Source: Cupriavidus sp. EM10
Lineage (GTDB): Bacteria > Pseudomonadota > Gammaproteobacteria > Burkholderiales > Burkholderiaceae
DNA length: 64,000 nt
Reading direction: 5' to 3'
Assembly (NCBI RefSeq): GCF_018729255.1
Contig: NZ_CP076060.1
Location: 1,178,001-1,242,000, forward strand
The notes beneath the pieces are model-generated. The model was not told the origin of the DNA. It ran no database searches and was given only the letters and a program-made list of their open reading frames with translations. A program made the translations under genes and the position numbers. Shown here piece after piece: positions 47,113-55,540 of the stretch (position 1 is the stretch's first letter; each line of letters opens with the position of its first letter).

Positions 47113-48096
47113 ATGATGTTGCATCGCGCATTTTCCCGTTTGGCGGCGCCGCTGGCTGTCGCCGCGACCCTTGCCGGCCTGGGCGCGCCCGCGCAGGCAG
47201 CGTACCCGGACAAGCCGGTCCGCATCGTCGTGCCGAACCCGCCGGGCGGCGCCGTCGATGTGGTGACGCGCAAGGTGGCGCAGAAGCTGACCCAGCAGAC
47301 GGGCCAGAGCTTCGTGGTGGAGAACAAGCCCGGGGCGTCTGGCACGATTGGCACCACGCAGGTGGTGAACGCGCCGGCCGATGGCTACACGCTGCTGGCC
47401 AACGACAATTCGTACACCACGCTGCCCTATGTCTTCAAGAAGCTGAACTGGGACCACCAGACCGCGCTGGTGCCCATCGCGCCGTTCGCGTTCTCGCCGG
47501 TCGTGCTGGGCGTCAAGGCCGATTCGCGCTTCAAGGACCTGCAGTCCCTGATCGGCTATGCCAAGGCCCATCCCGGCGAAGTCACGTTCGGCACCGGTGG
47601 CCCGGGCAGCTCGCCGCACTTTGCCGCCGAAGCCTTCCAGCAGGCCGCCGGCATCAAGCTGATGCACGTACCCTACAAGGGCGCCGGCGAGGCGATGGTG
47701 GGCCTGCTGGGCGGCAGTGTCGACCTGCTGGTGGTGTCCACGCCAACCGCGCTGGCGCCGGTCAAGGGCAACCAGATGCGGCTGCTGGGTATCAGCGGCA
47801 AGAGCCGGGTCGATGTCTTCCCGAACGTGCCGACCTTCGCCGAAGCCGGCCTGCCGGCTTTCAGCCTGTTCAACTGGTCGGGGCTGGCGGCGCCGAAGGG
47901 CACGCCGAAGGAAGTCATTGCCCGTTTGCAGGCCGAAATCCAGAAGGCCCTGCAGGCACCGGACATGAAGGATTTCCTGGCCAAGATGGGTTCGCAGCCG
48001 GGCGATCTGGACAGCCCGGCGTTTGCGCAGCTGATCCAGCGCGAAACCGCGCAATGGGCCACGGTTGCCCAGAAAGCCAATATCGAAAAGCAATAG
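47113..48096 (+). CDS. Bug-family tripartite tricarboxylate receptor (TctC-like), second in operon
   Basis: A 327-residue periplasmic receptor with a signal peptide ending near GAPAQA. The Bug blocks VRIVVPNPPGGAVDVVTRKV, ENKPGASGTIGTTQVVNAPA and HVPYKGAGEAMVGLLGGSVD are present. GGAGA stands before two adjacent ATGs (47113 and 47116); the second has the better spacing. It follows the dehydrogenase by 94 bp and precedes the lactonase by 8 bp. Two different receptors in one operon suggest two related ligands. Confidence 0.92.
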   Translation: MMLHRAFSRLAAPLAVAATLAGLGAPAQAAYPDKPVRIVVPNPPGGAVDVVTRKVAQKLTQQTGQSFVVENKPGASGTIGTTQVVNAPADGYTLLANDNSYTTLPYVFKKLNWDHQTALVPIAPFAFSPVVLGVKADSRFKDLQSLIGYAKAHPGEVTFGTGGPGSSPHFAAEAFQQAAGIKLMHVPYKGAGEAMVGLLGGSVDLLVVSTPTALAPVKGNQMRLLGISGKSRVDVFPNVPTFAEAGLPAFSLFNWSGLAAPKGTPKEVIARLQAEIQKALQAPDMKDFLAKMGSQPGDLDSPAFAQLIQRETAQWATVAQKANIEKQ

Positions 48097-48104
48097 GGCC
48101 CAAG

Positions 48105-49028
48105 ATGCTGCTGCTTCAGCCTCCCCAAGTGCGCGATGCCACGGTGCTGACCCGGTTGCCCGACGCGTTCCGGCGCCAGGATCGGGACAACGCCTGGTCG
48201 CTGGCCAATCGCGGTGGCGCCTTCACCGATTCGTTCCTGGAAGGGCCGGTCTGGGCGGACGGCCATCTCTGGGTGACCGACATCCCGTACGGCCGCATCT
48301 TCCGGGTGTCGCTGCAGGGCGACTGGGAACAGGTGGCCGAATACGACGGCGAGCCCAACGGCATGAAGCGAATGGCCAGCGGCGATTTCCTGCTCACCGA
48401 CTATCGCAACGGTCTGATGCGGTTCGATGCCCGGACCGGCAACGTCACCCCGTTCCTGGAGCGGCGCAATTCCGAGCGCTTCCGGGGCGTGAACGACCTG
48501 ACCTTCGATTCTGCCGGCAACCTGTATTTCACGGACCAAGGGCAGACCGGCATGCACGATCCCACGGGCCGCGTCTATCGGCTGGCCCCCGATGGCCGGC
48601 TCGACGTGCTGCTGGCCAATGCGCCGAGCCCGAACGGGCTGGTGCTGTCGCCGGACGAGAAAGTGCTGTACGTGGCCATGACACGCGGCAATTGCGTGTG
48701 GCGCGTGCCGTTGCAGGCCGATGGCTCGGTCAGCAAGGTCGGCCAGTTCTTCACGTCGTACGGGCCAAGCGGCCCCGACGGGCTGGCCATGCGGGCCGAT
48801 GGCTTCCTGCTGGTGGCCAACCCGGGGCTGGGCTATGTCTGGGTGCTCAACCATCGAGCCGAACCGGTGGAAGTGATTCGCACGCCCGTCGGGGCATCGC
48901 TGACGAACCTGTGCTTTGGCGGGGCCGACGGCAAGACGCTGCTGATGACCGAATCCACCACCGGGTCGATCCTGTGCGCGGACATGCCGCAAGGCGGCGC
49001 TCCGGTGCACGGGGGCCGCCTGGCATGA
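48105..49028 (+). CDS. SMP-30/gluconolactonase-family lactonase
   Basis: A 307-residue six-bladed beta-propeller enzyme. The metal-site residues are in place: Glu in SFLEGPVWADGHLWVTDI, Asn in RGVNDLTFDSAGNLYFTD and Asp in SGPDGLAMRADG. The repeats are visible (YGRIFRVS, GRVYRLAPDG, VWRVPLQADG). The family hydrolyses sugar or related lactones with a divalent metal. It is the last gene of the operon and cytoplasmic, with no signal peptide. It points to a lactone intermediate in the pathway. Confidence 0.92.
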   Translation: MLLLQPPQVRDATVLTRLPDAFRRQDRDNAWSLANRGGAFTDSFLEGPVWADGHLWVTDIPYGRIFRVSLQGDWEQVAEYDGEPNGMKRMASGDFLLTDYRNGLMRFDARTGNVTPFLERRNSERFRGVNDLTFDSAGNLYFTDQGQTGMHDPTGRVYRLAPDGRLDVLLANAPSPNGLVLSPDEKVLYVAMTRGNCVWRVPLQADGSVSKVGQFFTSYGPSGPDGLAMRADGFLLVANPGLGYVWVLNHRAEPVEVIRTPVGASLTNLCFGGADGKTLLMTESTTGSILCADMPQGGAPVHGGRLA

Positions 49029-49367
49029 CCGCCGGCCAGAGCCCCGCCATCGGGCTCACAGTTTCGTCACCCTCGCCGTCGCCAGGATGCCGCAGGGCAT
49101 CGTGTCTGCATGTCTGATACAACTTCCCCCGAGATGGCCTGAACGCGCGCTCGCACGCTCAGTTTCCCCAGCGCCTTCACCAGCGGCGCATGTAAAAGCG
49201 AATGATTACTGTTGCGTATTGGGAACGGCGGCCGGGGTGCGGAGCATCCGCTGCTACAAAGTATTGCAATCGCTACATGTAATATGGTTACAATCTAAAC
49301 GTTTGCTTACAATGTGCAGTTGTAGCAAAACGAATAAAATTAAACAAAACTTCGGGGTGGTCGATTC
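49029..49367. other. 339-bp intergenic region with an AT-rich 3' half
   Basis: The first half is ordinary. From about 49250 to 49350 the composition turns AT-rich (TGCAATCGCTACATGTAATA, GAATAAAATTAAACAAAACT), the most likely promoter zone for the lipoprotein gene. The same stretch has several short TACAA/TTGTA repeats. I see no gene or clear terminator here. Confidence 0.45.
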
Positions 49368-49961
49368 ATGCGCGTTTTTGCTCCTTTGGTATTTACGATG
49401 ATTCTCGGCCTGGCCGCCTGCGCCCAGACGCCGGAATCGCAGTTGTCGCGGTCGCCGACCGTGCGCCTCTGCAACGGCAACGCCTGCAGCGAGCAGGATC
49501 GCCGCGTAGCCACCTTTACCCCGGCAGGCCCCACCGAATCCGACCGTCGCATGCAGGCGCTGGCGGAAAAGGCCGAGGGCAATCCGAACGCTGCCTATGA
49601 CCTGGGCCTGCGCCTGCTGCGCGGCGATGGCGTGGAGCGCAACACCTACCAGGCGCTGGAATGGATGCGCAAGGCCGGCGACAACGGCCATGTGCAGGCG
49701 CAACTGGCGCTGGGCCGCCTCTATCTGATGGGCTTCGAGGAAATGGGCTCGGACCCGGCCGAAGCCGAGGCATGGCTGATCCGTGCCGCCGCCAAGGGCA
49801 GCAAGGAAGCATCGGCGCTGATTCCGCAGGCACAGGCCGCCAAGAAGGACGAACAGGCTGCGTACAAGGTGCGCGAAGCCTATCGCACGTCCTGGTACGC
49901 GTGGTACAGCGGCTATCCGTATTACTGGGTGTGGGGCCCCTCCGGCTGGTACCAGCGCTAG
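49368..49961 (+). CDS. Lipoprotein with Sel1-like repeats
   Basis: A 197-residue protein. The lipoprotein signal MRVFAPLVFTMILGLAACAQ has the lipobox LAAC (Cys18). Two Sel1-like repeats follow: NAAYDLGLRLLRGDGVERNT with YQALEWMRKAGDNG, and VQAQLALGRLYLMGFEEMG with AEAEAWLIRAAAKG. The C terminus is Tyr/Trp-rich (SWYAWYSGYPYYWVWGPSGW). Sel1 proteins act as adaptor scaffolds. The ribosome site before ATG is GGGGTGG. Confidence 0.85.
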   Translation: MRVFAPLVFTMILGLAACAQTPESQLSRSPTVRLCNGNACSEQDRRVATFTPAGPTESDRRMQALAEKAEGNPNAAYDLGLRLLRGDGVERNTYQALEWMRKAGDNGHVQAQLALGRLYLMGFEEMGSDPAEAEAWLIRAAAKGSKEASALIPQAQAAKKDEQAAYKVREAYRTSWYAWYSGYPYYWVWGPSGWYQR

Positions 49962-50026
49962 GCGCGGGTGCCATTTCTTCCCTCACTGGCTTTTCCTTTC
50001 ACTTCCGTCAACAGGAACGCGTTTTC

Positions 50027-50854
50027 ATGTCCAAGAACATCTCTCTGAGCGCGGCCGCGTTGGCCGCGTCCCTGGTGCTGGCCGGCTGTGCGAACATGGG
50101 TGGTGGCTCGATCAGCACCGGCACGGCGCCCACGGCGGCCACCGGCGCCGCCGGCGGCGCCACCAGCGTGAATGCCAACCCGTCGCTGGAGCGCTGCGAC
50201 AAGCCGCTGGGCACGCTGGCCGTTGACGATGGCCGTGGCAAGGAATGGTATGCAAGCTTTGGCGCCACCACGAAGATCACGACCATCGAGCCGCTGATCC
50301 GCCTGGCCGTGCAGCAGTCCAATTGTTTCGTGATCACGTCCGTGGGTAACAACCGCACGGAAAGCAAGCTGTCGAACATCACCGACAAGCAGCGCAATTC
50401 CGGCGAATTCCGCGCCGGTTCGAAGCAGCAGAAGGGCCAGCGCGTGGCCGCCGACTACTACATGGAGCCGGCCATCATCATCGACAACGACGCCACGGGC
50501 CAGATGGCCGCCGGCGTGGGCAGCCTGTTCGGCGGCGTTGGCGCGCTGGTTGGTGGTGCCATGGCAAGCAAGGCTTCGGTCGTGACGCTGACCATGTTCG
50601 ACATCCGCTCGGGCGTGCAGCTGTCGATCTCGGAAGGCAATGCCACGGCAACGAACTTCGGCGCGGCGCTTGGCGCGTTCGGCGGCGGTGCGGCCGGCGG
50701 CCTGGGCGGCTTCTCGCGCACGCCGGAAGGCAAGGCCACCGTGGCGGCGTTCATGGATGCCTACAACAACATGGTGGTGTCGCTGCGCAACTATAAGGCG
50801 CAGGAAGTGAAGGGCGGCCTGGGTCGTGGCGGCCAGCTGAAGGTCGGCTCGTAA
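50027..50854 (+). CDS. Lipoprotein, CsgG/LpoB-like periplasmic protein
   Basis: A 275-residue lipoprotein (signal MSKNISLSAAALAASLVLAG, lipobox LAGC, Cys21). Residues 70-170 recall CsgG-type folds: IRLAVQQSNCFVITSVGNN, DYYMEPAIIID. A glycine-rich hydrophobic stretch (GVGSLFGGVGALVGGAMA) and another (GAALGAFGGGAAGGLGGFS) suggest beta or membrane-inserting parts. AGGAA precedes the ATG. It follows the Sel1 gene by 65 bp and may form a unit with it. Exact role unknown. Confidence 0.72.
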   Translation: MSKNISLSAAALAASLVLAGCANMGGGSISTGTAPTAATGAAGGATSVNANPSLERCDKPLGTLAVDDGRGKEWYASFGATTKITTIEPLIRLAVQQSNCFVITSVGNNRTESKLSNITDKQRNSGEFRAGSKQQKGQRVAADYYMEPAIIIDNDATGQMAAGVGSLFGGVGALVGGAMASKASVVTLTMFDIRSGVQLSISEGNATATNFGAALGAFGGGAAGGLGGFSRTPEGKATVAAFMDAYNNMVVSLRNYKAQEVKGGLGRGGQLKVGS

Positions 50855-50921
50855 TCCGGACGGACGATCTCCCGCGCCACCGGTTGCCTGCAACGGCGGC
50901 GCGGCACCCCATCTCCCGGAT

Positions 50922-51653
50922 TCAGCCTTCGGCCGGCGCCACGTTGGCGCCCTGGATGTTGTGCTTGCGCAAGGCAGCGGCCACCTGGCCCGATGCCTTC
51001 ATCTCCTCGACGAATTTCGCCAGATAAGCCGCTGCAGCCTCGCCGCGCGACTTGTGCACGCCCATCGCCTGGCGGATCACCATGAAGCGCTCGCCCAGCA
51101 GGCGCAGGCCGGTCATGCCGGCGGTGTCGGCCTCCAGTTGCTGCTTCACGCCGGCGGCCACGTCCAGCCGGTCTTCCAGGAAGGTCTTCACCACGGTCTG
51201 CGACGAAGCCGCGCGCACGATCTCGGCGTGCTGCAGCTCGCGCGTCAGGTACAGGTCGTAGGCGCTGCCCTGGCCGACCACCACGCGCGTGCCGGCGCGG
51301 TCGACATCGGCGTTGGCACGCACCGGCGAATCGTCGCGCACCATGTAGTAGCCCTCGATCAGCACATACGGCGCCGTGAACGCAATCGTGGCGCCGCGCT
51401 TGGGATCGATGGCGAAGAAGCCGATATCGGCTTCCTGGTTCGATACCACGTCGACGGATTTGCCGGCCGTCTCCACCACCACCAGTTCCAGCTTCACGCC
51501 AAGCCGGTCGGCCAGCGCCGTGGCCAGGTCCACGGAGACGCCGCCGGCGCCGCCGTCCGCGCGATGCGCCAGCACCGGGTTGCCCAGGTTGATCGATGCA
51601 CGCAGCACGCCGGTCGGGGCGAAGGCGTCCAGAATGGCCTTGTCAGCAGTCAT
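50922..51653 (-). CDS. Solute-binding-protein-fold protein (SBP family 3) without signal peptide
   Basis: A 243-residue protein starting MTADKAILDAFAPTGVLRAS with GAGGAAAG in front. It has family-3 features: GVSVDLATALADRLGVKLEL, NQEADIGFFAIDPKRGATIAFTAPYV and a C-terminal VEEMKASGQVAAALRKHNI. No signal peptide is present at this start. The frame is open upstream, but that part reads as non-coding and overlaps the divergent promoter. A cytoplasmic binding-domain protein would be unusual; export by another start is not excluded. Confidence 0.75.
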   Translation of the reverse strand: MTADKAILDAFAPTGVLRASINLGNPVLAHRADGGAGGVSVDLATALADRLGVKLELVVVETAGKSVDVVSNQEADIGFFAIDPKRGATIAFTAPYVLIEGYYMVRDDSPVRANADVDRAGTRVVVGQGSAYDLYLTRELQHAEIVRAASSQTVVKTFLEDRLDVAAGVKQQLEADTAGMTGLRLLGERFMVIRQAMGVHKSRGEAAAAYLAKFVEEMKASGQVAAALRKHNIQGANVAPAEG

Positions 51654-51873
51654 GTCTTTCCTCACGACGGTTTCAGGATATCGGTGATGCGGGCCAATGT
51701 GACGTCGCCAGTGCAAAACCGGGGGAAGGAGAGCAAAGGTAGCATCCATCGGGCCATAAAGCGTACAGGCGCAAATAAGTGCAATAAGGATTGGCCTTCG
51801 GGCCAATGGAGCGGCGAACCGGTGGGCAGTAGAGTGCATCGCATCAACGGCGCCCAACGTGCGGGAGATATCG

Positions 51874-52248
51874 ATGATCCGGCCCCTGCGCTTCACCGTC
51901 CTCGCGTGCCTGGCCCCCGTGCTGCTGGCGGCCTGCAACACTGCCCCGATTCCTCCCGGCAAGTCGGTACCGGTGCAGGCGGCGCTGGACACCATCACGC
52001 GCGACATGTGCGCCTTCCGCCAGAAGTTCGCGCAGTCGCAGCAGGGGGCGGCGGTCGACAGCTATACGGTGGAACTCGTGCTGACCGTCGATGCCGAGCG
52101 CCAGCCGCCGGTGGCCGTGGCGCCGGACATCGCGTTCATGCCGACCGTCACCTACGGCAACACGCTGATGATGGCCAAGGACAGCCGGTTGGTGGTGACA
52201 ATCCGCAATACGGATCAGGGCGGGGCGACGAACTGCCCGGCTCAGTGA
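51874..52248 (+). CDS. Small predicted lipoprotein, 124 aa
   Basis: Starts MIRPLRFTVLACLAPVLLAA with lipobox LAAC and GGGAG in front. The mature part has SYTVELVLTVDAERQPPVAV and TYGNTLMMAKDSRLVVTIRN, a strand-rich domain. Not recognised beyond being a periplasmic lipoprotein. It converges on and slightly overlaps (7 bp) the phosphatase-like gene end. Confidence 0.7.
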   Translation: MIRPLRFTVLACLAPVLLAACNTAPIPPGKSVPVQAALDTITRDMCAFRQKFAQSQQGAAVDSYTVELVLTVDAERQPPVAVAPDIAFMPTVTYGNTLMMAKDSRLVVTIRNTDQGGATNCPAQ

Positions 52249-52841
52249 TTGGGCGCGCCCAGCGGTGCGGCGACGGATGTCAGGCGCCACGCATCGCCAT
52301 GCCCTGACAGCGTGGTAAGCGTCAGCGGCGCGATATCGAGCCGCATCGTGGCCCGCGCCGGGGCGCCCAGCGCGTGCACGACGACGGCCCGGATCACGCT
52401 GGCGTGGGTCACTGCCAGCGTATGGCCGGGCTCCAGGCCCGACAGCCACGCGCCGGCACGATCGATAACGGCGGCCAGCGACTCGCCGCCGTGGGCGTCC
52501 ATGCCGGGATCGGACAGCCAGGCCGTCAGTGCGTCGGGCTCGGCGGCGCCGATGTCCTTGAGCGACTGGCCGCGCCAGCGCCCGTAATCGACTTCCCGCA
52601 AGGCATTCTCCACGGCGACGGGCAGGCCCAGGGCGCGTGCCGTGTCCTGGGCGCTGGTCATCGGGCTACTCAGCACGCGGTCGGGGCGGCCGAGGTTGCG
52701 TGTCAGGACGGTCACGCGGGCGATGTCTTCCGCATCGGCCGCTTCATCGGCCGCTTCGTTGGCCGCTTCGTTGGCCGGAAAGCGCCCGGTGCGCAGGGCG
52801 GCCGTGGCGGGTACGCAGAGCAGGCTGAGATGGCGGGTCAT
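52242..52841 (-). CDS. Histidine-phosphatase-superfamily protein with altered catalytic motif
   Basis: A 199-residue protein of the phosphoglycerate-mutase/CobC fold. Visible are LREVDYGRWRGQSLKDIG, DAHGGESLAAVIDRAGAWL and the second histidine in AVTHASVIRAVVVHAL. The first motif, normally RHG with the phospho-accepting His, reads LLCVPATAALRTGRFP, so the nucleophile appears lost. An Asn/Asp-Glu-Ala-Ala repeat (residues 22-36) comes from a 12-bp tandem repeat. It is divergent from the B12 riboswitch-cbtBA unit. A cobalamin-related role is guessed from position; activity is doubtful. Confidence 0.75.
   Translation of the reverse strand: MTRHLSLLCVPATAALRTGRFPANEAANEAADEAADAEDIARVTVLTRNLGRPDRVLSSPMTSAQDTARALGLPVAVENALREVDYGRWRGQSLKDIGAAEPDALTAWLSDPGMDAHGGESLAAVIDRAGAWLSGLEPGHTLAVTHASVIRAVVVHALGAPARATMRLDIAPLTLTTLSGHGDAWRLTSVAAPLGAPNH
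52741..52776 (+). repeat. Three tandem 12-bp repeats inside the phosphatase-like gene
   Basis: The unit is GCTTCRTYGGCC at 52741, 52753 and 52765; the last two copies are identical, and a 9-bp partial unit precedes them. On the coding strand the array gives (N/D)EAA repeats. Copy number could vary in-frame. Confidence 0.85.
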
Positions 52842-52897
52842 GCGGTGTGACAGGCGATGCGCTGGCGATTAGGTGGATCGATGGCCGCTCGACTAGA

Positions 52898-53018
52898 ATG
52901 CACGCATTCCGACGAGAGGAAGCCGGTGAGAGTCCGGCACGGTCGCGCCACTGTATCCCAACCTGAGCCGCTTGTTGTCGCGGGCCTGGCTGGCAAGTCA
53001 GACCTTCTCCTCGGGCAC
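52898..53018 (+). promoter_or_regulatory. Cobalamin riboswitch upstream of cbtB
   Basis: Conserved core parts in order are GAGGAAGCCGGTG, GTCCGGCACGGTCGC and GCCACTGT, with the B12-box-type segment GGCAAGTCAGACC (52992-53004). It lies about 40 bp before the cbtB ATG. Binding of adenosylcobalamin normally lowers expression of such cobalt-uptake genes. The boundaries are approximate. Confidence 0.9.
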
Positions 53019-53060
53019 ACCGATCCATCACGGGACGCGTCATCCTCCAGGAGAATCCTC

Positions 53061-53297
53061 ATGCTCGCTAGCGCTTCCGCAGGCGCCAACCTTGCACCGG
53101 CCGTCGCGCCGAACCTCGCGCCGATCACCATCCCCGTTCGCGAATTGCTGCCCTGGGCTATCTTCGGCGGCATGCTGCTGCTCCTGGCCATTTATTTCGT
53201 GGGCGTGGAAGAGGGCGCCGCCGCCGTCTTCAACACCATGTACGTGCATGAATTCGTGCACGACGGGCGCCACCTGCTTGGCTTTCCCTGCCACTGA
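53061..53297 (+). CDS. cbtB: Cobalt transporter subunit CbtB
   Basis: A 78-residue membrane protein with one span (LLPWAIFGGMLLLLAIYFVG) and the metal-binding histidine tail YVHEFVHDGRHLLGFPCH. CbtB partners CbtA in predicted cobalt uptake for cobalamin. AGGAG precedes the ATG. The gene follows the B12 riboswitch and ends 12 bp before cbtA. Confidence 0.93.
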   Translation: MLASASAGANLAPAVAPNLAPITIPVRELLPWAIFGGMLLLLAIYFVGVEEGAAAVFNTMYVHEFVHDGRHLLGFPCH

Positions 53298-53309
53298 GAA
53301 GGCCCTTTC

Positions 53310-54038
53310 ATGGTGAGAAGTCTGCTGGTCCGCGGCATGATCGCGGGCTTTCTGGCCAGCCTGCTGGCCTTTGCGTTCGCGCGCGTCGTGGGCGAACCGC
53401 AGGTGGAGGCGGCCATCGCCTTCGAGGAACAGGCGGCCCATGCGATGGGCGGCAGCCACGCACACGAGATGCCGGAGCTGGTCAGCCGCGAGACGCAGGC
53501 CGGCGCCGGCCTGTTCATCGGGCTGGGTGTGTTCGGCGCCGCGCTGGGCGGATTGTTCGCGCTGGTCTTCGCGTTCGTCCATGGCCGGATGGGCGCCCTG
53601 GGCGCGCGGGCGACCTCGGGCCTGTTGGCGCTGCTTGGCTATATTGCGATCGTGCTGGTGCCGTTCTTCAAGTACCCGCCGAATCCGCCGGCCATCGGCG
53701 ATCCGTCCACCATCGGCCTGCGCACCGCGCTGTTCTTCGCGATGATCGCAGTGTCGCTGGCGGCCATGGTGGTGGCGGTGCTTGCCGCCCGCCGGCTGGC
53801 CGCGCATCGCGACGCCTGGACCATGGGGCTGGCCGCAGGCGCGATCTTCATCGTGCTGGGCGCGCTGGCGCACGTGCTGCTGCCAGACATCAACGAGGTG
53901 CCCGAGCACTTTCCGGCCACGCTGCTGTGGCAGTACCGGGTGGCGGCCTTCGGCATCCAGGCGGTATTATGGGCGGCGCTGGGCATCGTGTTCGCCCATC
54001 TGGCCGAACCGGTGATGGCGCCGCGCCGCCGCGCCTGA
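53310..54038 (+). CDS. cbtA: Cobalt transporter subunit CbtA
   Basis: A 242-residue protein with five or six membrane spans (for example GMIAGFLASLLAFAFARVVG and AGLFIGLGVFGAALGGLFAL) and a histidine-containing loop AAHAMGGSHAHEMPE. HVLLPDINEVPEHFP is a family block. It forms the predicted cobalt transporter with CbtB and is controlled by the same riboswitch. Confidence 0.93.
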   Translation: MVRSLLVRGMIAGFLASLLAFAFARVVGEPQVEAAIAFEEQAAHAMGGSHAHEMPELVSRETQAGAGLFIGLGVFGAALGGLFALVFAFVHGRMGALGARATSGLLALLGYIAIVLVPFFKYPPNPPAIGDPSTIGLRTALFFAMIAVSLAAMVVAVLAARRLAAHRDAWTMGLAAGAIFIVLGALAHVLLPDINEVPEHFPATLLWQYRVAAFGIQAVLWAALGIVFAHLAEPVMAPRRRA

Positions 54039-54075
54039 CGCCTTTGTCAGCGCCGCGCCGTTTGCGCCCCTGTTG

Positions 54076-54432
54076 TCAGCCCGCGCTGTACACCTCGCTC
54101 GGCGCGACGTGGATGTAGACGCCGCTGGCCTGTTGCGAATCCGGCAGCAGCACGCGCAGCGGCATCGTGGCGCCGTTCAATGCTTCCAGGAAGGTCCAGT
54201 TGACGGTCTGCCCGCCGGCGCGGATCGCCACCGATTCGCCCGAGGCCACGGTGACAAAGCGGGTGTTCGGCTCGATGGCGAGGGTGCGGCCGACAGTCTG
54301 CGCCGGCGCCGGGCTGCCGAACAATGAGGCATCGTGGCTGACCGGGGCAGGGGCGGGAGCGCCCCATGCCAGCAGGGGGGCAACCAGCGGGGCAACAAGC
54401 AGGGCAGGGATCAGGAAGGTCTTCGAGGTCAT
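54076..54432 (-). CDS. CzcE-like periplasmic metal-responsive protein
   Basis: A 118-residue exported protein (signal MTSKTFLIPALLVAPLVAPL, cleaved near WGAPA). The mature part HDASLFGSPAPAQTVGRTLA, then FVTVASGESVAIRAGGQTVN and WTFL, ending VYIHVAPSEVYSAG, follows the CzcE pattern. CzcE of C. metallidurans binds copper in the periplasm. No czc pump genes are nearby; the RND pump at the window end could be related or not. It converges on cbtA. Confidence 0.75.
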   Translation of the reverse strand: MTSKTFLIPALLVAPLVAPLLAWGAPAPAPVSHDASLFGSPAPAQTVGRTLAIEPNTRFVTVASGESVAIRAGGQTVNWTFLEALNGATMPLRVLLPDSQQASGVYIHVAPSEVYSAG

Positions 54433-54492
54433 GGTGATGTTGTTGTGATCGGCTCCGTGCGAGCCGTACGGAAAGGCTACGCCGTCACATCC

Positions 54493-54558
54493 AATTCACA
54501 AAATGACTTGAATTCACAAAATGCATTCCAAAAAAGAATGTTGGTCAGCCGGCTGACC
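54493..54558. promoter_or_regulatory. Repeat and palindrome cluster between czcE-like gene and ydfG
   Basis: Two direct copies of AATTCACAAAATG (54493-54505 and 54511-54523) lie 18 bp apart and are followed by a perfect 16-bp palindrome GGTCAGCCGGCTGACC (54543-54558). Both lie in the divergent promoter space. The protein that binds is unknown. Confidence 0.5.
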
Positions 54559-54659
54559 TGATCGCGCGCGTGTCATATCGATCTGCATCCGGCGCCGCAC
54601 GGGCGGCCGGGCAACGGTGTAGTATCCGTGGCCAAACTGTTTCAAGCTGGAGAGCCAAC

Positions 54660-55415
54660 ATGATCGTATTCGTCACCGGTGCCACCGCTGGATTCGGCGC
54701 CGCCATCGCCCGTCGCTTCGTCAACGCCGGCCATCGCGTCATCGCCGCCGGCCGCCGCGAGGACCGGCTGCAGGCCCTTGTCGACGAGTTGGGCCGCGAC
54801 AACGTGCTGCCGCTGGTGCTGGACGTGCGCGACCGCGACGCCGTGTTCGCCGCCGTGGCGAACCTGCCGGCCGACTACGCCGCGATCGATCTGCTGGTGA
54901 ACAACGCCGGCCTGGCGCTGGGCCTGGAACCCGCGCACCGCGCCGACCTGGACCAGTGGGAAACGATGATCGACACCAATGTCACGGGCCTGGTTACCAT
55001 GACGCGGGCGGTGCTGCCCGGCATGGTGGAGCGCAATCGCGGCCACGTGATCAATATCGGCTCGGTGGCCGGTGCCTATTCCTACCCGGGCGGCAATGTC
55101 TACGGCGCGACCAAGGCCTTTGTGCACCAGTTCTCGCTGAACCTGCGCGCCGACCTGACCGGCACCCGCGTGCGCGTGACCGATGTGGCGCCGGGGCTGG
55201 TGGGCGGCACGGAGTTTTCCAATGTGCGCTTCAACGGCGACCAGTCGCGCGTGGACAAGGTCTACGAAGGCGCCGATGCGCTGACGCCCGACGATATCGC
55301 CGATACCGTCTTCTGGGCCGCCACGCTGCCAGCCCGCGTCAATATCAACTATGTCGAAGTGATGCCGGTGACGCAGTCCTTCAGCGCCCTGTCGATCCAC
55401 CGCGAGAAACCGTAA
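54660..55415 (+). CDS. ydfG: NADP-dependent 3-hydroxy acid dehydrogenase YdfG
   Basis: A 251-residue short-chain dehydrogenase closely resembling E. coli YdfG along its whole length. The Rossmann motif is TGATAGFG (6-13), the catalytic set is S135, Y148 and K152 (YGATK), plus NNAGLALGLEPAH, GLVGGTEFSNVRF and the ending MPVTQSFSALSIHR. It oxidises L-allo-threonine, L-serine and 3-hydroxypropionate-type hydroxy acids with NADP. It stands alone with GGAGAG before the ATG. Confidence 0.95.
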   Translation: MIVFVTGATAGFGAAIARRFVNAGHRVIAAGRREDRLQALVDELGRDNVLPLVLDVRDRDAVFAAVANLPADYAAIDLLVNNAGLALGLEPAHRADLDQWETMIDTNVTGLVTMTRAVLPGMVERNRGHVINIGSVAGAYSYPGGNVYGATKAFVHQFSLNLRADLTGTRVRVTDVAPGLVGGTEFSNVRFNGDQSRVDKVYEGADALTPDDIADTVFWAATLPARVNINYVEVMPVTQSFSALSIHREKP

Positions 55416-55540
55416 GCGTTTCCGATTAGCCCGGCCTTCTGTCGCATCCGGGCGGATCGAAAAAAATGTCGCGCACGGATGGAATAGCCCGCCGGGGTGG
55501 GGCGTATACCGGATGAGTCCTCACTCATCGGGAGTACGCA

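Noticed and set aside
44640..47357. A 905-codon minus-strand frame opposite the catabolic operon
   Set aside because: Antisense shadow of three recognised genes.
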